Source: Nocardia miyunensis NBRC 108239 (lineage in GTDB: Bacteria > Actinomycetota > Actinomycetes > Mycobacteriales > Mycobacteriaceae). Taken from it: a DNA stretch of 64,000 nucleotides. How positions within the stretch are numbered: the first letter of the stretch is position 1; each line of letters begins with the position of its first letter. The stretch is from NCBI RefSeq assembly GCF_001613065.1, contig NZ_BDBQ01000096.1, positions 1-64,000 on the forward strand, given 5' to 3'. Positions 52,846-61,984 of the stretch are shown here, piece after piece. The notes below the pieces were generated by a model that searched no databases, had not been told where the DNA came from, and saw only the letters and a list, made by a program, of their open reading frames with translations. A program made the translations under genes and the position numbers.

Positions 52846-53463
52846 TCAGGGGGTCAGGTAGGTGACGAGGGCGCCCACGAGTCCATCGATAGCGTCGTCG
52901 AGGTCACCGTACGTTCCCAGGGTCCGTTCCGAGACGATGCCGCGCATCGCGAAGGGGATCAGTGCCGCGACCTGTCGCACCCTCGTCGCATCCAGGTCGA
53001 GATCCGCGAACGCTCGTTCGCACGCCTTGTCCCAATGCGGCTTCCACGATGCGAACTCGGCGGCCGTGAGCGGGAAGTCGCGCTCGAGTTCGACGTGGTC
53101 GCGGGGTAGCGCGGCACGCAGGGTTTCGATGGCCAGCGATTCGGGCCGACGCAGCCCCACCGCCATCGCCCTGATCATGGCGTCCACCCGCTCGTGCAGA
53201 GAGCCGCCGGGCCGGATACCGGCGGGCAGGTCGCCGCGCTTGTCGGCGGTGTATCGCAGGACCGCCGCCCACAGACCGTCGATATCACCGAACTGGTATT
53301 TGATCGCACCCCAGGTCGCGCCGATGTCGCGGGCGATCCGGTTACCCGAAACGGCCGCCGGATCGCCGGTCGCCAGCGACGCGATCGCCGCGGTGATCAT
53401 GGCCTCCCGAGTCGCGATACCACGCCGGTTGGCCCTTCGCCCGTCGATCACAGCATCCGTCAC
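52846..53463 (-). CDS. TetR-family regulator
   Basis: The 205-aa protein has an N-terminal HTH (ATREAMITAAIASLATGDPA, RIARDIGATWGAIKYQFGDI at about 17-60) and a ligand-binding helical C-terminus. It is divergent from the Rieske oxygenase gene; tandem repeats lie in the 174-base gap between them. It probably represses the Rieske/DapB-like pair and itself. Confidence 0.85.
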   Translation of the reverse strand: MTDAVIDGRRANRRGIATREAMITAAIASLATGDPAAVSGNRIARDIGATWGAIKYQFGDIDGLWAAVLRYTADKRGDLPAGIRPGGSLHERVDAMIRAMAVGLRRPESLAIETLRAALPRDHVELERDFPLTAAEFASWKPHWDKACERAFADLDLDATRVRQVAALIPFAMRGIVSERTLGTYGDLDDAIDGLVGALVTYLTP

Positions 53464-53502
53464 AACACTGGAGCATAGCCGCTGCTACCGGCACCAATCT
53501 AC

Positions 53503-53543
53503 TTTCATAGAGCCCTCTTGTATTTTTTCGTAGAGGCTTCTAC
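53503..53543. promoter_or_regulatory. Tandem operator-like repeats for the TetR regulator
   Basis: TTTCATAGAGCCCTCTTG (53,503-53,520) and TTTCGTAGAGGCTTCTAC (53,526-53,543) match at 13 of 18 positions and start 23 bases apart, about two helical turns. The second is palindromic (GTAGA-N4-TCTAC). Position between the divergent genes fits TetR binding. Confidence 0.5.
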
Positions 53544-53637
53544 TCTCGGAATCGCCACGCGGCCGGCCCACTTTCGGGCCGAGCCGCCTGCGATTGCGCC
53601 GAGCCCCGCAGCACCCCTCGAAGCCTGGAGGATCGAG

Positions 53638-54669
53638 ATGGCCAGACCCACATTGCCGATGCAGCCGACGGGCTGGTTCCAGGTCGCCTGGTCGACGGAG
53701 ATCACAACCGATGTCGTGCATCGGATGAAGTACTTCGGCCGGGATATGGTCGCGTGGCGTTCGGCATCGGGTCAGGTCGCGGTGTTCGATGCCTATTGCG
53801 GGCATCTGGGCGCGCATCTGGGTTACGGCGGGCATGTCGAGGGGGAGAATCTGGTCTGCCCGTTCCACGGCTGGGAATGGAACAGCGACGGCCGTAACGT
53901 GTGCATTCCCTACGAGGACCATCCGAACAAGGGCCGCCGGGTGCGCAGTTACCCCGTCGTCGAACGCAACGAAGCGGTGTGGATCTGGTACGACATCGAC
54001 CGACGCGCACCGTATTTCGAGGTTCCGGACATGTTCGCCGCGTTCGGGGACGGCAAGACGGCGGCGGACTACTACCCGCCGGTGCCCGCGTCGACGCTGT
54101 ACCGGCCGGGACTCGAGATCCATCCGCAGTACATCATGGAGAACGGCGTCGATTTCGCGCACTTCAAATATGTGCACAAGACGCCGATCGTGCCGGAGTT
54201 CACCCGCCACGACTTCGACGGACCGGTCTCCTACGTCGATTTCACCGTCGCCTTCGACGACAGCGCGGACGCGGGCGATATCAACAGCGGTGTCGAGTCG
54301 ATCAATGCCGGACTGGGATGTGCGATCACCAAGAGCTGGGGGATGGTCGACAACCGCACCATGCCCGCGGTGACCCCAGTGGACGAGTACACCTCCGATG
54401 TGCGGTTCACCGTCTGGATCGGGCGCAAACCCGGTGACGAGTCACCGGAGCTGAACCGCTACGGAAAAACCATGGCCGACTTCGTCATCGAGCAATTCGA
54501 GGCCGATATCGAGATCTGGTCGCACCAGCAGTACGCGGATCCGGCGGGCTTGTCGCGCAAGGAGTTCCAGGGCTTCACCGCGCTGCGTCGCTGGGCGCAA
54601 CAGTTCTATCCCGAAAGTGCCGGTGCGACAAGCGGATCCGTAACCGATCCGGCGGTTGCCCGGAGCTGA
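53638..54669 (+). CDS. Rieske [2Fe-2S] oxygenase subunit, KshA-like
   Basis: The 343-aa protein has a Rieske domain with CGH (Cys54, His56) and CPFHGW (Cys74, His77), and a catalytic mononuclear iron motif ENGVDFAHFKYVH (Asn169, Asp172, His175, His180) plus a later Asp in the helix FEADIEIWSHQQY. This is the layout of KshA (3-ketosteroid 9-alpha-hydroxylase) and related single-component oxygenases. GGAGG precedes the ATG at 53,638. No reductase is adjacent. The substrate is probably a steroid or terpene, not proven. Confidence 0.88.
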   Translation: MARPTLPMQPTGWFQVAWSTEITTDVVHRMKYFGRDMVAWRSASGQVAVFDAYCGHLGAHLGYGGHVEGENLVCPFHGWEWNSDGRNVCIPYEDHPNKGRRVRSYPVVERNEAVWIWYDIDRRAPYFEVPDMFAAFGDGKTAADYYPPVPASTLYRPGLEIHPQYIMENGVDFAHFKYVHKTPIVPEFTRHDFDGPVSYVDFTVAFDDSADAGDINSGVESINAGLGCAITKSWGMVDNRTMPAVTPVDEYTSDVRFTVWIGRKPGDESPELNRYGKTMADFVIEQFEADIEIWSHQQYADPAGLSRKEFQGFTALRRWAQQFYPESAGATSGSVTDPAVARS

Positions 54670-54718
54670 ACCGGATGCGCACACCATTCGCCGACGTCGA
54701 CAGAAAGGCCCTCCCGCT

Positions 54719-55804
54719 ATGAGCACTCCCGACAAGATCCGGGTATTCCAGGTCGCCACCGGAAACCTCGGCACCGAGATGATCGGGCGCATCCGCGAAC
54801 ATCCCGACCTCGAACTCGTCGGATTGCACTGCTACACACCGGACAAGATCGGCCGCGACGCCGGCGAGATCGTCGGTATCGGCCCGATCGGGGTCCGCGC
54901 CACCGGATCGGTCGAGGAGATCATCGCCGCCCGCCCGGACGTGCTCACCTTCCATGGCGTGTTCCCGGACGAGGACCTGTACGTGAAGGTGCTCGAGGCA
55001 GGGATCGACGTGGTCACCACCGCGGACTGGATCACCGGATTCCACCGTGACACCAACCACGCGCATCCCTCGGGCCGCAAGGTCAGCGAGGTCATCCAAT
55101 CCGCCTGCGAGCGAGGCAATTCCACGTTCTACGGCACCGGCATGAATCCGGGCCTGTGCCAGATCCTCGGAATCGTGCACACCGCGGACGTTTCCGAGAT
55201 CGAGAACGTCACCGTCACCGAATCGGTGGACGTGTCGTGTCATCATTCGGTCGACACCTGGAAGGCCGTCGGCTACGGCCGCCCGGTCGACGATCCGACG
55301 ATTCCGGACTCACTCTATAAATACACCGCGGTCTTCGCGGACTCGGTCTACCTGATGGCCGATGCCTTCGAACTCGAACTCGACGAGGTGAAATTCTCCT
55401 ACGAACTGGGTGCCTGCACCAAGGACGTCGATCTGGGCTGGTATTTCATGCCCAAGGGGTCGCTGGGCGCGAACTACATCAAATACCAGGGCATCGTCGA
55501 CGGGGTGCCGCGCGTGGAGACTCATCTGGAATGGCAGATGACCCCGTATACCGATCCGTCCTGGGAGATCAAGGGCTGCTACATCACCCAGGTGACCGGT
55601 GATCCGAATATCTACAGCAAGCATATGATCTTCCCGCGCAAGGGATTCGACCTGTCGAATCCGGAGAACTTCGCCTCGATCGGAATGACCGTCACCGGTC
55701 TACCCGCCCTCAACTCGATCAAATCCGTCGTCGCGGCCCGGCCCGGCATCATCACCAGCGCGGATCTGCCGCTGCGCGGCTTCGCCGGACGATTCAAACG
55801 ATGA
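54719..55804 (+). CDS. NAD(P)-binding dehydrogenase, DapB/diaminopimelate dehydrogenase-like
   Basis: The 361-aa protein begins with a Rossmann element IRVFQVATGNLGTEMIGRI, followed by HPDLELVGLHCYTPDKIG and GSVEEIIAARPDVLTFHGVF, typical of dihydrodipicolinate reductase-like N-domains. The C-terminal alpha/beta domain (YGTGMNPGLCQILGIVHTAD onward) is as in the amine/DAP dehydrogenase group. It lies 49 bases after the Rieske gene and is likely co-transcribed. The natural substrate of this group in mycolata is not established. Confidence 0.75.
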   Translation: MSTPDKIRVFQVATGNLGTEMIGRIREHPDLELVGLHCYTPDKIGRDAGEIVGIGPIGVRATGSVEEIIAARPDVLTFHGVFPDEDLYVKVLEAGIDVVTTADWITGFHRDTNHAHPSGRKVSEVIQSACERGNSTFYGTGMNPGLCQILGIVHTADVSEIENVTVTESVDVSCHHSVDTWKAVGYGRPVDDPTIPDSLYKYTAVFADSVYLMADAFELELDEVKFSYELGACTKDVDLGWYFMPKGSLGANYIKYQGIVDGVPRVETHLEWQMTPYTDPSWEIKGCYITQVTGDPNIYSKHMIFPRKGFDLSNPENFASIGMTVTGLPALNSIKSVVAARPGIITSADLPLRGFAGRFKR

Positions 55805-55941
55805 CAGTAATCGGCACATGCTGAATGGCTACATCTGGGCTTCGGCGGAACTGCCTGATCCATTGGTGGGCATCGGGATCGGCGTCCAGGCAAGCGCGCA
55901 GCAGTCGCTCGCAATGACGGCGTCGGATTCGCTGTGTCCGA

Positions 55942-56028
55942 ACCCCTTTGCAGCAGGCTGATTTTGGCGGTGATCAGACCGGTGAGTCCGCCGCCGACGC
56001 TGACGGCCTCGTATCGGAGGCCGGAATT
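55942..56028 (-). pseudogene. Possible FAD-binding domain remnant in a gene-poor stretch
   Basis: The region 55,805-56,319 (515 bases) has no intact gene. In it the minus strand reads NSGLRYEAVSVGGGLTGLIT followed by AKISLLQRG, close to the N-terminal GxGxxG of FAD oxidoreductases. It has stops or nonsense on both sides. It is probably an eroded gene start; chance similarity is possible. Confidence 0.3.
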
Positions 56029-56319
56029 GACGGGGAGGCGGGCGGGAGTCGTTGTTTCGATCGTTCAGGCAACGACGAGAGATGAGCAGTCGCGAATGAA
56101 CTCTGGACAGGCCGGCCGGGCTGTCCAGACTCACGCGGTCGACTGAACACGGCGACCGGAATTCCGCCGGATGCGGCAGCCGCGGTCCGGCGCGGCGAAT
56201 CCGAATAGGCAAGGGTTTACCTGTTCGACAAACGCAATGGTGTACATCTGGCCAAACTTCTTTTGCCACATGTTTAGACTGCATCGAATACATCGACCGA
56301 TTACCCGGGAGCCTGAGGC

Positions 56320-59300
56320 ATGCGGAGCATTGGTTTCGGTGAGTTTACCGGCAACGCCGTATCGATAGCGTCGTTGGTTGGGCGCTTGGGGGCGGGGACG
56401 ATAGGTGCTGCGCAGGCGCTGGTTGGGCCGGTGGCGGGCCCGGTTCGCGCATCGGCACGCGTCGTGTTCGGCGGTCCGCCGGGAAGCGGGCCGGTCGAGG
56501 CGGGTTCGTTGGTGGCGTGGCTGGCGGGACGCAGGCTGCATATCGACCTCGACCCGGTACTGCCGTTTCCGGCGTGGGTGCAGTGGTCCGCGGAGTTGGA
56601 GCGTGTGGTCCAGGCTCTTCCGGGGGTGGTCTCGGTCCACGTGGAGGGGGTTCTCGGGCGGTTGGTGATCGAGCGGGAGGAGACCGCCGACATCGATGAG
56701 ATCCACCGGGTGATCCGCGGTGTCGCCGAGAGCGTGCCCGAGGCCGTTGCGGGGGCGGGGCAACAGCCGATGAGGGCGGTGGTGCCTGCGGCTGATCCGG
56801 GGGATCCGCTGGCGTTGGTCGTTCCGGTTGTGGCGGCGGCGATGGACGTGATGGCGGTGACGGGGGCGGTCACCGGATGGCTGGGCAGACTTCCTCGTGC
56901 ACCGCGTGCGGCGCGGGCCGCTGCGGCGGTGATCAAACATCAGCCCCGGGTGGTTGCCGTGCTGGAGGCTCGGCTCGGGCGGGTCGGTACCGATCTGCTG
57001 TTGAACGCGATCTCCGCGGCGACCCACGGGCTCGCACAGGCACCGGGCACCCCTCTGCTGGATCTGATGCAGCGCACAGCGCAGATTTCCGAGGCGTTGG
57101 CGCATCGGGAGACCTGGCGAACGCGTGAGCCGAGCCTTGCCGATGCCGAGCGGCCGCAATGCCCGGCGATGGCGGTGATCTCGGCGGCGCAGGACTCCGG
57201 CGGCCCGCGACACAGCTGGGCGGTCGCCGCGGCAGGAGAGGCCTCGCATGTGGTCGTCGACTCGACCGTCGACGTGTCGGTCGATGCCGCCGCCGCGGAT
57301 GGGGTCGGCGTGGTCGAGGACTACGCCGACCAGTCCGCCAATGGTTCACTCGTGGCGGCAGCGGGGGCTCTCCTGGCGGGTGGCACGGTCGACGATGTCG
57401 CCGATGCGGTGCTGGCCGGGGTTCCCAAGGCGGCGTATATGGGCCGGGAAGCGTTCGCGGCGGTTTTGGGGCGCGGGCTGGCCAAGGCGGGCCTGCTGGT
57501 CCTCGACCCGGGCGCGTTACGGCGCCTCGACCGGGTTCGGGTGGTCGTCATCGATGGTGCCGCGTTGCGGGGCGACACCCGCACGGTGCTCGATGTCCAG
57601 GCGCGCGAGCCGGGGTGGGATGACGAGCGAGTATACGAGGTCGCCGATGCGCTGCTGCACGGCGAGAAGGCTCCACCGCCCGACCCGGACGAGTTGCCCG
57701 CCGAGGGCGCCGGTTTGAGCTGGCACCAGCGTCCGGACGTCACGACACCGGCTCCGGGAGTCGAGCTTGCCGACCTGCTGATCGACGGGCAAGTGGTGGC
57801 CACCCTGACGGTCGGCTGGGAACCGGACCCCTATTCGATTCCATTGGTGGAGATGGCTCGCCGCAGCGGCGCGCGAGTGGTGTTGCGACATGTCGGCGGC
57901 ACCGAGGAACTGGGCGCATCGGTATCGGCCGCATACGATCCGGGCACGCCTCTGCTGGACATAGTGCGGGATCTGCGCGACGACCGCGGCCCGGTCATGT
58001 TGATCTCCGCACTGCACCCGGACTTCACCTCCATCGATACGCTGGCCGCGCTCGCTGTCGCCGATATCGGGCTGGCGTTGGACGATCCCGCGGCGGCGAC
58101 GCCCTGGACCGCCGACCTCATCGCCGGCACCGATCTCGCTGCGGCGGTGCGGGTACTCATGGCCCTGTCGGCTGCGCACCGAGCCACCGAGTCCGCGGTG
58201 CGGTTGGCCAAGGCGGGCAGCACCCTGGCGGGATTGCTGCTGGTCACGGGAGAAACCGGTCGACGCGGCCGGCTCGGTCTGGGGCAATGGCTCAGCCCGG
58301 TCAACGCCGCGGGCGCGAGCGCCTGGATCGCCGGCGCGTGGGCGGCTCACCGCGTCATGAGGCTGCCGGACCCGCCACCTCAGCCGCTGACCGCGTGGCA
58401 TGCCCTCGACCCCGAGATCGTGTATTCGCGAGTTTCCGGCGCCATGCCGGCATCGCAGCCGTCGGTGAGTTCGCGGTGGTACGGAGTGCTGTCCGACCTG
58501 TCGAAAACCGGTGTCGGAGAGGCTGTTCGCCGTCCTGCCACACTGCTGGTCAGACTGGGCGATGCCACCCGCCGTGAATTGAGCGATCCGCTGACTCCGA
58601 TCCTGGCCGTCGGCGCGGCGGCGGCCGCGATCTTGGGCAGCAATATCGATGCCGTGCTGGTTGCCGGGGTGATGAGCGTCAACGCGACGGTGGGCGGCCT
58701 CCAGCGTCTGCGCGCCGAGAAGGCCACCGAGGCGCTGTTCGCCGAACAAGAACAGGCCGTGCGGCGGGTGGTGGTTCCCACGGTGGCGACCAAAACTCGT
58801 CGGTTGCACGCGGCGCGTACCTCGGGTCGCGTCGCGGTTGTCCCGGCCACCCGATTGCAACCCGGCGACGTGCTGGATCTGCGTGCACCGGAGGTGATCC
58901 CGGCCGATGCCCGGTTGCTGGTCGCCGATGACCTGGAGGTCGACGAGTCGTCGCTGACCGGCGAGTCGGTTCCGGTGCTCAAACAGGTCGAGGCGGTGGC
59001 CAACGACGCTACCGACCGGGCCAGCATGCTCTTCGAAGGCAGCACGATCATCGCCGGGCACGCCCGCGCCATCGTCGTGGCCACCGGGCCGGCCACCGCC
59101 GCGCACCGCGCCATCTCCGCGGTCTCCGGTGCGGCTGTGGCGGCGGGCGTACAGAACCGGCTGCGCGAACTCACCGCCAAGGTCCTGCCGCTGACTTTGG
59201 CGGGAGGCGCCGCGGTGAGCGGTTTGTCGCTCGCGCGTCGGGGAACGCTGCGTCAGGCGGTGGCCGACGGAGTCGCGGTCGCGGTGGCGGCGGTCCCGGA

Positions 59301-61194
59301 GGGGTTGCCGCTGGTGGCCACCCTCGCGCAGCTGGCCGCCGCCCGTCGCCTGTCCCACCTCGGTGTGCTCGTCCGCACACCACGCACACTCGAGGCCGTC
59401 GGACGGGTCGACACTGTCTGCTTCGACAAGACCGGAACATTGACACTGAATCGGCTCGCCGTCGTGACCGCGATTCCGCCCGGCTTCACCGTGGATCGCC
59501 CATACCTGGACATCACCGACCCGCGAGCCGCCGCGGTGGTGCGCTGTGCGGCACGGGCGTGTCCACGTCCGGACGACGGTGAGGGTCACGCCCACGCCAC
59601 TGACGAGGCGATCCTGACCGCCGCCGCGCGCGTTTCCGAGGAAGGTCCGGAACCGGCCACCGTCGCGGAGGTTCCCTTCGAATCCAGTCGCGGTTACTCC
59701 GCATCGATCATCGCATCGGCCGGCACCGAGTCGTCGGCGCATGCGCAGCTGGTGCTCAAAGGTGCTCCGGAAGTGGTGTTGCCGCGCTGCCGGTTCGATA
59801 TCGGCGGCCCCGGCCGTGCCTCGGCCGAAGACCTTGTGCACCACTTGGCCGATCAGGGCCTGCGAGTGCTCGCCGTCGCACAGCGCACGACCGATGACGT
59901 TCACGACGACGAGGTGAACGATCCAGACCTGATCGATGCACTGGCTACCGACCTGACCCTGGTCGGCTATATCGGCCTTGCCGACACCATCCGCGACTCG
60001 GCGCGCCCGCTCCTCGAGCAGTTGACGGCCGCGCGCCGCACCACCGCGCTGATCACCGGCGACCATCCGGTCACCGCTCGGGCGATCGCTCGCCAGCTCG
60101 GCTTTCCCGCCGACGCGCGCGTGGTGACCGGCGCCGAACTCGCGGACGCCGATGAGGACGCACGCTCGACGCTCGCCGGCTCGGCCCAGGTCTTCGCTCG
60201 GGTCAGCCCGGAACAGAAGGTGCAGGTGGTCTCGGCACTGCAACGGTCCGGCCGTGTCGTCGCCATGGTCGGCGACGGGGCCAACGATGCCGCGGCGATC
60301 CGCATGGCCGATGTCGGGGTCGGAGTGACCGGGCGCGGGTCCTCGCCCGCGCGGGAGGCCGCCGATCTGGTGGTGACCGGGGAAAACCTCACCGTCCTGC
60401 TGGATGCCCTCGTCGAAGGACGGAACATGTGGGCCAGCGTCCGCGATGCCCTCACACTGCTGCTCGGCGGAAATGCGGGCGAGGTCGTGTTCACCATCGT
60501 CGGCACCGCTCTGGGCCGCGGGGGTGCCCCGATCAGCACACGTCAACTCCTGCTGGTCAACCTGCTCACCGACATGTTCCCCGCGCTCGCCATCGCCGTG
60601 TCCCCGCCAGAGCACCCCCGCGATGACACGGGCCCGTCCGAGGCCGCCGCCACCGCTGCGGTGGCGGTGCTGTCGGCCCCGGCTCCCTCCCTCGAACGAC
60701 CACTGATCCAGGCCATCGCCCGTCGAGGAGCCGCCACCGCGGCCGCGGCCACCGCCGCCTGGGCGATCGGGCAGTGGACACCGGGCACCCGGCGACGTTC
60801 TGCCACAATGGGATTGACCGCTCTGGTCGGCGCCCAACTTGCCCAGACCCTGGTCTTGCGCCAGGAAAGCCCGCTCGTGATGGCCACCGCCGTTGGCAGT
60901 GCCGCCGTGCTCGTCGCGATCGTCGAGACCCCCGGAGTCAGCCATTTCTTCGGCTGCACCCCGCTGGGACCATTGGCCTGGGGCGGAGTGCTCGCCGCCG
61001 TCTCCGCCACCACAGCGGTCGTGGTGTTCGCACCGGCCTGGTTTACTCGACGAACCGACGCGCTGATCGAACGAGCCGAACGCTTGCCGACCATCCCACC
61101 CGTGCGCGACCATGAACAAACCGTTCGTTCCGCACCACCGGATCCGGTTCATGCCGGTGGTGACACAAAATCGGTAGTTCTCACCTACGGATAG
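56320..61194 (+). CDS. ctpI: Giant P-type ATPase, CtpI-like
   Basis: The 1624-aa protein matches the size of mycobacterial CtpI. The first ~750 residues are a long N-terminal region containing a vestigial metal-binding-like domain (RRLHIDLDPVLPFPAWVQWS near 67). The ATPase core has TGES near 879, AVPEGLPLVATLAQLAAARR near 1000 (TM4 PEGLP rather than CPC), the phosphorylated Asp in DKTGTLT near 1035, and MVGDGANDAAAIRMADVGV near 1317. The PEGLP motif argues against a Cu/Zn-type pump and for an alkaline-earth-like or unknown ion. The ribosome-binding site is weak (GGGAG). Confidence 0.9.
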   Translation: MRSIGFGEFTGNAVSIASLVGRLGAGTIGAAQALVGPVAGPVRASARVVFGGPPGSGPVEAGSLVAWLAGRRLHIDLDPVLPFPAWVQWSAELERVVQALPGVVSVHVEGVLGRLVIEREETADIDEIHRVIRGVAESVPEAVAGAGQQPMRAVVPAADPGDPLALVVPVVAAAMDVMAVTGAVTGWLGRLPRAPRAARAAAAVIKHQPRVVAVLEARLGRVGTDLLLNAISAATHGLAQAPGTPLLDLMQRTAQISEALAHRETWRTREPSLADAERPQCPAMAVISAAQDSGGPRHSWAVAAAGEASHVVVDSTVDVSVDAAAADGVGVVEDYADQSANGSLVAAAGALLAGGTVDDVADAVLAGVPKAAYMGREAFAAVLGRGLAKAGLLVLDPGALRRLDRVRVVVIDGAALRGDTRTVLDVQAREPGWDDERVYEVADALLHGEKAPPPDPDELPAEGAGLSWHQRPDVTTPAPGVELADLLIDGQVVATLTVGWEPDPYSIPLVEMARRSGARVVLRHVGGTEELGASVSAAYDPGTPLLDIVRDLRDDRGPVMLISALHPDFTSIDTLAALAVADIGLALDDPAAATPWTADLIAGTDLAAAVRVLMALSAAHRATESAVRLAKAGSTLAGLLLVTGETGRRGRLGLGQWLSPVNAAGASAWIAGAWAAHRVMRLPDPPPQPLTAWHALDPEIVYSRVSGAMPASQPSVSSRWYGVLSDLSKTGVGEAVRRPATLLVRLGDATRRELSDPLTPILAVGAAAAAILGSNIDAVLVAGVMSVNATVGGLQRLRAEKATEALFAEQEQAVRRVVVPTVATKTRRLHAARTSGRVAVVPATRLQPGDVLDLRAPEVIPADARLLVADDLEVDESSLTGESVPVLKQVEAVANDATDRASMLFEGSTIIAGHARAIVVATGPATAAHRAISAVSGAAVAAGVQNRLRELTAKVLPLTLAGGAAVSGLSLARRGTLRQAVADGVAVAVAAVPEGLPLVATLAQLAAARRLSHLGVLVRTPRTLEAVGRVDTVCFDKTGTLTLNRLAVVTAIPPGFTVDRPYLDITDPRAAAVVRCAARACPRPDDGEGHAHATDEAILTAAARVSEEGPEPATVAEVPFESSRGYSASIIASAGTESSAHAQLVLKGAPEVVLPRCRFDIGGPGRASAEDLVHHLADQGLRVLAVAQRTTDDVHDDEVNDPDLIDALATDLTLVGYIGLADTIRDSARPLLEQLTAARRTTALITGDHPVTARAIARQLGFPADARVVTGAELADADEDARSTLAGSAQVFARVSPEQKVQVVSALQRSGRVVAMVGDGANDAAAIRMADVGVGVTGRGSSPAREAADLVVTGENLTVLLDALVEGRNMWASVRDALTLLLGGNAGEVVFTIVGTALGRGGAPISTRQLLLVNLLTDMFPALAIAVSPPEHPRDDTGPSEAAATAAVAVLSAPAPSLERPLIQAIARRGAATAAAATAAWAIGQWTPGTRRRSATMGLTALVGAQLAQTLVLRQESPLVMATAVGSAAVLVAIVETPGVSHFFGCTPLGPLAWGGVLAAVSATTAVVVFAPAWFTRRTDALIERAERLPTIPPVRDHEQTVRSAPPDPVHAGGDTKSVVLTYG

Positions 61195-61204
61195 GACCAC
61201 GACC

Positions 61205-61573
61205 ATGCCTTCCCGCAGTAGAACGACCAGCAACGACCGCCCCGCCTCGGCGCCTCGCGCCGAATCCCGCCCCGCGCCGGCCGAACCTCCGCCCGCGCCC
61301 GCCGCGACGCTCAACCTGCCGTACCTCAGCGCCGAGGTAGCGATTCCCGGCCCGGGCATCAAGGTCAAGGCGGGGCCGGTGAACCTCGCCATTCCGACTC
61401 GCTATCTCTACTACGGCGGATTGGGCGCACTCACCGTCGCCGGCGCCGTCGATTGGCCCATCACCGGCGCACTCGCCGCGACCGGTCTCATCATCAACCG
61501 CATGCGCAAACCTGCCCCCGAACAACCCGAGACCACGCGAGCCGGAGCCCGCAAGCAACCGTCCAAGCGATAG
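61205..61573 (+). CDS. Small membrane protein accompanying CtpI (122 aa)
   Basis: The protein has a Pro/Ala-rich N-terminal part (RPASAPRAESRPAPAEPPPA), a beta-like segment NLPYLSAEVAIPGPGIKVKA, then two hydrophobic helices (YLYYGGLGALTVAGAVDWPI, GALAATGLIINRM) and a basic tail. It starts 10 bases after the ctpI stop, with AGGACCACG as ribosome-binding site. Probably an accessory membrane subunit. No known catalytic motif. Confidence 0.7.
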   Translation: MPSRSRTTSNDRPASAPRAESRPAPAEPPPAPAATLNLPYLSAEVAIPGPGIKVKAGPVNLAIPTRYLYYGGLGALTVAGAVDWPITGALAATGLIINRMRKPAPEQPETTRAGARKQPSKR

Positions 61574-61604
61574 ACGGCAGTGGGTGGTGGCCGGGCCGCA
61601 GCCT

Positions 61605-61624
61605 CGCGCCGCCGCGGCGGCGCG
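61605..61624. terminator. Perfect 20-bp GC palindrome after the ctpI unit
   Basis: CGCGCCGCCG is followed directly by CGGCGGCGCG, a perfect palindrome 32 bases after the small membrane protein stop. It may act as terminator (8-bp stem, 4-base loop). The remaining 61,625-61,984 stretch shows no supported gene. Confidence 0.45.
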
Positions 61625-61984
61625 CATTCACTCGGCACGCACGGCGGCCGCTGGGCCCTGAGTCCGTCGGCCGCACCCAAAAATCTGCCGGTTCGATCGA
61701 CAGGGTCTTGACGTGGTTGGTGACCCGCCGATCATGCCGCCACATTCTCGGGAAGCGGACCCCGCGGCCCATGGGATCGTACGGCCGATCTCGAGGTCAT
61801 CACACGACACCCTCGTCTGGACATGCGTGGGACCCGGGGTTCCGGTAGTAATCGCCGAAAACCCAACGAAGTTCGGGATGTGCCCTGGTAGAAGGTGATT
61901 CGCCGGTTCCGGGTGCGGAGCAAGGCGGTTGGTGCTTGGCTTGGCTGCCGATGAGGTCGGTCGGTGTGCCGGAGGGCGGGGTTC

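Noticed and set aside
57517..61392. 1291-codon open frame on the minus strand opposite ctpI
   Set aside because: Composition is His/Arg/Gly-rich with no domain; it is the antisense shadow of a GC-rich gene with all P-type ATPase motifs on the plus strand.
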